From an uncultured Bacteroides sp. (lineage in GTDB: Bacteria > Bacteroidota > Bacteroidia > Bacteroidales > Bacteroidaceae), in assembly GCF_900547205.1 (NCBI RefSeq), contig NZ_URFY01000086.1:1-8601 (forward strand): a DNA stretch of 8,601 bases. Direction: 5' to 3'. Under the pieces are notes generated by a model, which saw nothing but the letters and a program-made list of their open reading frames with translations, was not told the DNA's origin and ran no database searches. The position numbers were made by a program, and so were the translations under genes. Below are positions 6,873-8,601 of this stretch, piece after piece; the first letter of the stretch is position 1; every line of letters begins with the position of its first letter.

Positions 6873-6915
6873 AAGAATCCCTCCCAGACTTTCGTATGGA
6901 CGGGAGTGGATTCTT
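6873..6915. terminator. hairpin terminator after the three-gene operon
   Basis: AAGAATCC-CTCCC (6873-6885) pairs with GGGAG-T-GGATTCTT (6902-6915), a 13-bp stem with one bulged base and a 16-base loop. It begins ten bases past the stop of the 129-residue gene. On the + strand it is followed by CTATTCATTTTT, so it may stop transcription from either side. Confidence 0.7.
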
Positions 6916-6925
6916 CTATTCATTT

Positions 6926-7315
6926 TTACATATCTTCTTCTTTTGACAATATATATCTTCCATATGCATCAAATATTTCTTTGATAGTATTTGATAAATC
7001 GTCAAACCTCAAAGGTGTTATCTTAGCAAAATACTGTATTCCATTTGTAGGATAGCAACAATTGGTTACTAGTCTACAGGGATTGCCAAAAAGATAATGG
7101 AGTTGGAATTTATCATCTGGGCGAACTTGGAAGTGTTTAGATAAGATTTCCAATGCTTTGTTACCTTTCTCTCTCGCTTCTTCCAACGTATCAAAGATGC
7201 CAATCGTAATTGTCTTATTACGACATACACAGTTAGTTACATCTTCTGGTTGGTCATGATAGCGAAACTCAATTGTTAATAACTCCTTTTGCATATTTAT
7301 TATTGATTTATTCAT
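6926..7315 (-). CDS. 129-residue protein of unknown function, third gene of the small-protein operon
   Basis: I do not recognise a family. The central block TIGIFDTLEEAREKGNKALE (36-55) has a strand, a turn and a helix with the GxFxTxEEAxxxGN pattern, as in small alpha/beta domains of element cargo. Four cysteines (29, 31, 80 and the CC pair at 86-87 region) could bind a metal, but their spacing is not a known motif. The start may be ATG 7315 or the internal ATG 7294 (MQKELLTIEF); the first is 12 bases after the stop of the preceding 58-residue gene. No signal peptide or membrane segment. Place and strand fit a co-transcribed third cistron of TU5. Confidence 0.7.
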   Translation of the reverse strand: MNKSIINMQKELLTIEFRYHDQPEDVTNCVCRNKTITIGIFDTLEEAREKGNKALEILSKHFQVRPDDKFQLHYLFGNPCRLVTNCCYPTNGIQYFAKITPLRFDDLSNTIKEIFDAYGRYILSKEEDM

Positions 7316-7327
7316 TATTATCAGATT

Positions 7328-7504
7328 TTAATCATAAACAATCACTTCGTCACGATAAACTACAATTTCCTCACCGTTATTGAGGTGAACCACCAATTCT
7401 GTTCCATAATCGCCAACCACAGTTCCATCACTGCAACCTCTGTATGGAACAACTAAAGAGCAATAAGAACCAATGATTTCTGTCGATTCTTCATATTCGT
7501 ACAT
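7328..7504 (-). CDS. 58-residue protein of unknown function, middle gene of the small-protein operon
   Basis: An ATG at 7504 opens a 58-codon frame ending in TAA at 7328. The protein starts MYEYEESTEIIGSY and has the pattern GTVVGDYGTELVVHLNNGEE followed by IVVYRDEVIVYD. This alternation of valine, glycine and charged residues is that of a small beta barrel, SH3 or KOW-like, though I cannot name a family. It fills the gap between its neighbours tightly: 34 bases from the gene before it and 12 to the gene after. Codon use looks like that of the neighbours, and no other frame is open here. It is small enough to be missed by routine gene calling. Confidence 0.7.
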   Translation of the reverse strand: MYEYEESTEIIGSYCSLVVPYRGCSDGTVVGDYGTELVVHLNNGEEIVVYRDEVIVYD

Positions 7505-7538
7505 ATCATAAAATTTAAAAGTTAATACCTGTTTTATA

Positions 7539-7865
7539 TCAAATTAGCTCAACGATTTCATCGATTACCCCATGAAGAATACTTCTTAAAGCTATTTTAT
7601 CAACTGCATAATATTCAGAGATATGTCCGAACTGCTTTACCCAATAAAGATGAACTACATCAGTAAAATCAAATCTCCATCCCCTAAGCGGTACTCCACG
7701 TCGGAAGTAGGTGTTGCTGTTAATGGCTTCTGTGAGCCAATTCTTTTCTGTACGATTCAATTTTCCACCTTTGTTCAGATGTTCCCGAAGCTGATAAGCT
7801 TTACTGTTTTGGAGTGCTGATAACTCCGGCACTTCCCAATTCGCAAATTTTGTTGCAATCTCCAT
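7539..7865 (-). CDS. 108-residue protein of unknown function, first gene of the small-protein operon
   Basis: The protein contains a helical N-terminal part (KFANWEVPELSALQNSKAYQ, then LNRTEKNWLTEAINSN at 36-51) and a conspicuous aromatic core, RGWRFDFTDVVHLYWVKQFG (61-80). Proteins of this look, with WEVPELS near the start and GWRFDF in the middle, are cargo of Bacteroides conjugative elements as far as I recall, with no known function. It is cytoplasmic by sequence, with no signal or membrane segment. It is the first gene of TU5, 58 bases downstream of hairpin element E, and followed by the 58- and 129-residue genes. The place behind a candidate early promoter makes an early-transfer role possible. 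Confidence 0.72.
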   Translation of the reverse strand: MEIATKFANWEVPELSALQNSKAYQLREHLNKGGKLNRTEKNWLTEAINSNTYFRRGVPLRGWRFDFTDVVHLYWVKQFGHISEYYAVDKIALRSILHGVIDEIVELI

Positions 7866-7923
7866 AATTCGATTTTTTATTTGTCCCCTTTCATTGAACC
7901 AACTACTTGAGGCTTGTTATGTA

Positions 7924-8075
7924 TTTTGTTGCCAACAAAGGTGTTTCAATTCATTATGCAAGGTTTTCTATTCAAATACTATCATCATATATGGTGGATG
8001 GAGATTTGGATAGGAACCGTAAAGGCTTGACCTTGCAAGAATGAGAGATTAAAACTTCTACCTTTGCAACCAAAA
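7924..8075. promoter_or_regulatory. hairpin element E, candidate single-stranded DNA promoter for the small-protein operon
   Basis: From base to apex the + strand pairs TTTT (7924-7927) with AAAA (8072-8075), GTTG (7928-7931) with CAAC (8067-8070), CAAAGGT (7936-7942) with ACCTTTG (8060-8066), GTTT (7943-7946) with AAAC (8052-8055), TCATT (7951-7955) with AATGA (8040-8044), TGCAAGG (7957-7963) with CCTTGCA (8031-8037), and TTCTATTCAAAT with ATTTGGATAGGA around the apical motif (7966-8015). The 3' arm carries TTG (8033-8035), 23 bases, TACCTTTG (8059-8066), with a 4-base bulge TTCT at the upstream edge of the -7 box, as in element B. Confidence 0.65.
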
Positions 8076-8177
8076 AACACTGACAGGCCCATAAGAGATG
8101 AATCAATATGAGCAAAAGTAAAATAGGAAAAGTTATCTTGCTTTCTAAAAAAGATAGGAGTATGAAAGGTAAAGTAC

Positions 8178-8225
8178 AGGTTTACTTTGGTACTTGTATA
8201 ATATATGCAAGGGGTTACTAAACCT
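8178..8225. repeat. 48-bp dyad repeat, copy 1
   Basis: Outer arms AGGTTTA (8178-8184) and TAAACCT (8219-8225) flank the core CTTGTATAATATATGCAAG (8193-8211), itself a dyad (CTTGTATA/TATGCAAG with one T-G pair). Copy 2 has the same core and spacing. It may be a binding site for a dimeric protein or a structured site in single-stranded DNA. Confidence 0.75.
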
Positions 8226-8259
8226 ATTTTTAAAAACTTCATTGAATAGCCATCACAAT

Positions 8260-8307
8260 AAGTTTAATTTGATCCTTGTATAATATATGCAAGAAGAGAC
8301 TAAACTT
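8260..8307. repeat. 48-bp dyad repeat, copy 2
   Basis: The core (8275-8293) is identical to that of copy 1, which lies 82 bases upstream. The arms are AAGTTTA (8260-8266) and TAAACTT (8301-8307), so the one base that differs from copy 1 in the left arm is matched by a complementary change in the right arm. Confidence 0.75.
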
Positions 8308-8461
8308 ATTTGGGCAAAAAGTATAAGGTTCGGGAGGGTATAAGGGGGAAAGGGTAAAGGAGGATAAATCAAATCAGCGTCGGGTAGTTCTTTTTTTGGA
8401 AAGCAAAAAATAGAATCAAAGAACTTGCAACAGCAACCGGGAGAGCCGTCCTTAATATTCA
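8308..8461. other. interval without a supported gene
   Basis: A + strand frame open from a stop at 8385 to a TAA near 8487 reads through ELATATGRAVLNIQWCKRG without a start codon. It could be the tail of a decayed gene or chance. The rest is purine-rich with no clear feature. Confidence 0.3.
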
Positions 8462-8494
8462 GTGGTGCAAACGTGGTGCAAAATGGTAAAAAGA

Positions 8495-8531
8495 AAAACG
8501 CAAGAGCTTGATAATTAGCATCTTGCGTTTT
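8495..8531. terminator. bidirectional rho-independent terminator
   Basis: AAAACGCAAGA (8495-8505) pairs perfectly with TCTTGCGTTTT (8521-8531). T-rich tails follow on both strands, TTTTCTTTTC on the + strand and GTTTTTCTTTTTACC on the minus strand. The minus-strand tail is the better one, so a minus-strand gene beyond 8601 may end here. Confidence 0.8.
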
Positions 8532-8537
8532 CTTTTC

Positions 8538-8572
8538 GTGATCCGCCTGGGTCTTTAACCCACGTGGTTCAC
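8538..8572. other. large hairpin, tRNA-end-like
   Basis: A 15-base arm pairs 13 of 15 with its partner across CTTTA (arms 8538-8552 and 8558-8572), with an inner perfect TGGGT/ACCCA. It resembles a T arm in outline, but no complete tRNA can be drawn. Confidence 0.5.
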
Positions 8573-8601
8573 CGTCCTAAATATCAATATGTTATATGTC
8601 A

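Larger units (their letters stand above)
8446..8586. repeat. imperfect 16-bp direct repeat flanking a 110-bp segment
   Basis: CCGTCCTTAATATTCA (8446-8461) returns as CCGTCCTAAATATCA (8572-8586), with one mismatch and one missing base. Between them lie a tandem repeat GTGGTGCAAA (8462-8471 and 8473-8482) and two hairpins. The pair could be a duplication or recombination footprint near an element boundary. Confidence 0.45.

Noticed and set aside
7985..8242. An 85-codon minus-strand frame
   Set aside because: It spans element E and the first dyad repeat, which explain the sequence better.
8538..8586. A tRNA gene on the minus strand
   Set aside because: Only a T-arm-like hairpin is present; the loop lacks TTCRA and no cloverleaf can be drawn within the window.

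Overview
The window reads as part of a conjugative or mobilisable element (ICE type) from a Bacteroidales host, probably Bacteroides or Parabacteroides. The evidence is the set of genes (a methylase/helicase-type N6 methyltransferase, a ComF-like phosphoribosyltransferase, a DUF1273/SLOG protein, a YubB-like MPNWC protein and an element-type SSB), Bacteroides-type promoter motifs (TTTG, about 20 bp, TAnnTTTG), and the lack of strong Shine-Dalgarno sites. All nine supported genes lie on the minus strand.

The genes fall into five short transcription units, listed here from left to right. TU1 (2226-52) is a methyltransferase whose reading frame stops where its relatives continue into a helicase. 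TU2 (4334-2963) encodes a phosphoribosyltransferase, a SLOG protein one base after it, and a 74-residue unknown. TU3 (5454-4849) is a very acidic YubB-like protein. TU4 (6227-5853) is a single-stranded DNA-binding protein. TU5 (7865-6926) is three small unknown proteins, one of them only 58 residues. TU2 to TU5 each end in a hairpin just past the stop codon.

The most interesting part is the non-coding DNA. About 30 to 60 nt before the start codons of TU1, TU2, TU4 and TU5, and less clearly TU3, the + strand can fold into a 150-180 nt imperfect hairpin. Sequences of the copies differ, but the pairing is kept. In dsDNA the best promoter motifs in these elements point away from the genes. If the + strand is folded as single-stranded DNA, the same motifs lie in the 3' arm, point to the base of the stem, and would send RNA polymerase onto the 5' arm and into the adjacent minus-strand gene. 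This is the geometry of Frpo, the single-stranded promoter of the F-plasmid leading region. I infer that the window is a leading region in which the + strand is the transferred strand and in which early genes (SSB, methylase, possible anti-defence proteins) are expressed on entry to the recipient. No oriT or relaxase is in the window, so this remains a hypothesis.

The right end (8076-8601) has no supported gene. It holds two 48-bp dyad elements with compensating arm changes, a bidirectional terminator-like hairpin, a tandem GTGGTGCAAA repeat and an imperfect 16-bp direct repeat. The first 51 bases, beyond the stop of the methyltransferase, may be the end of an inserted element.
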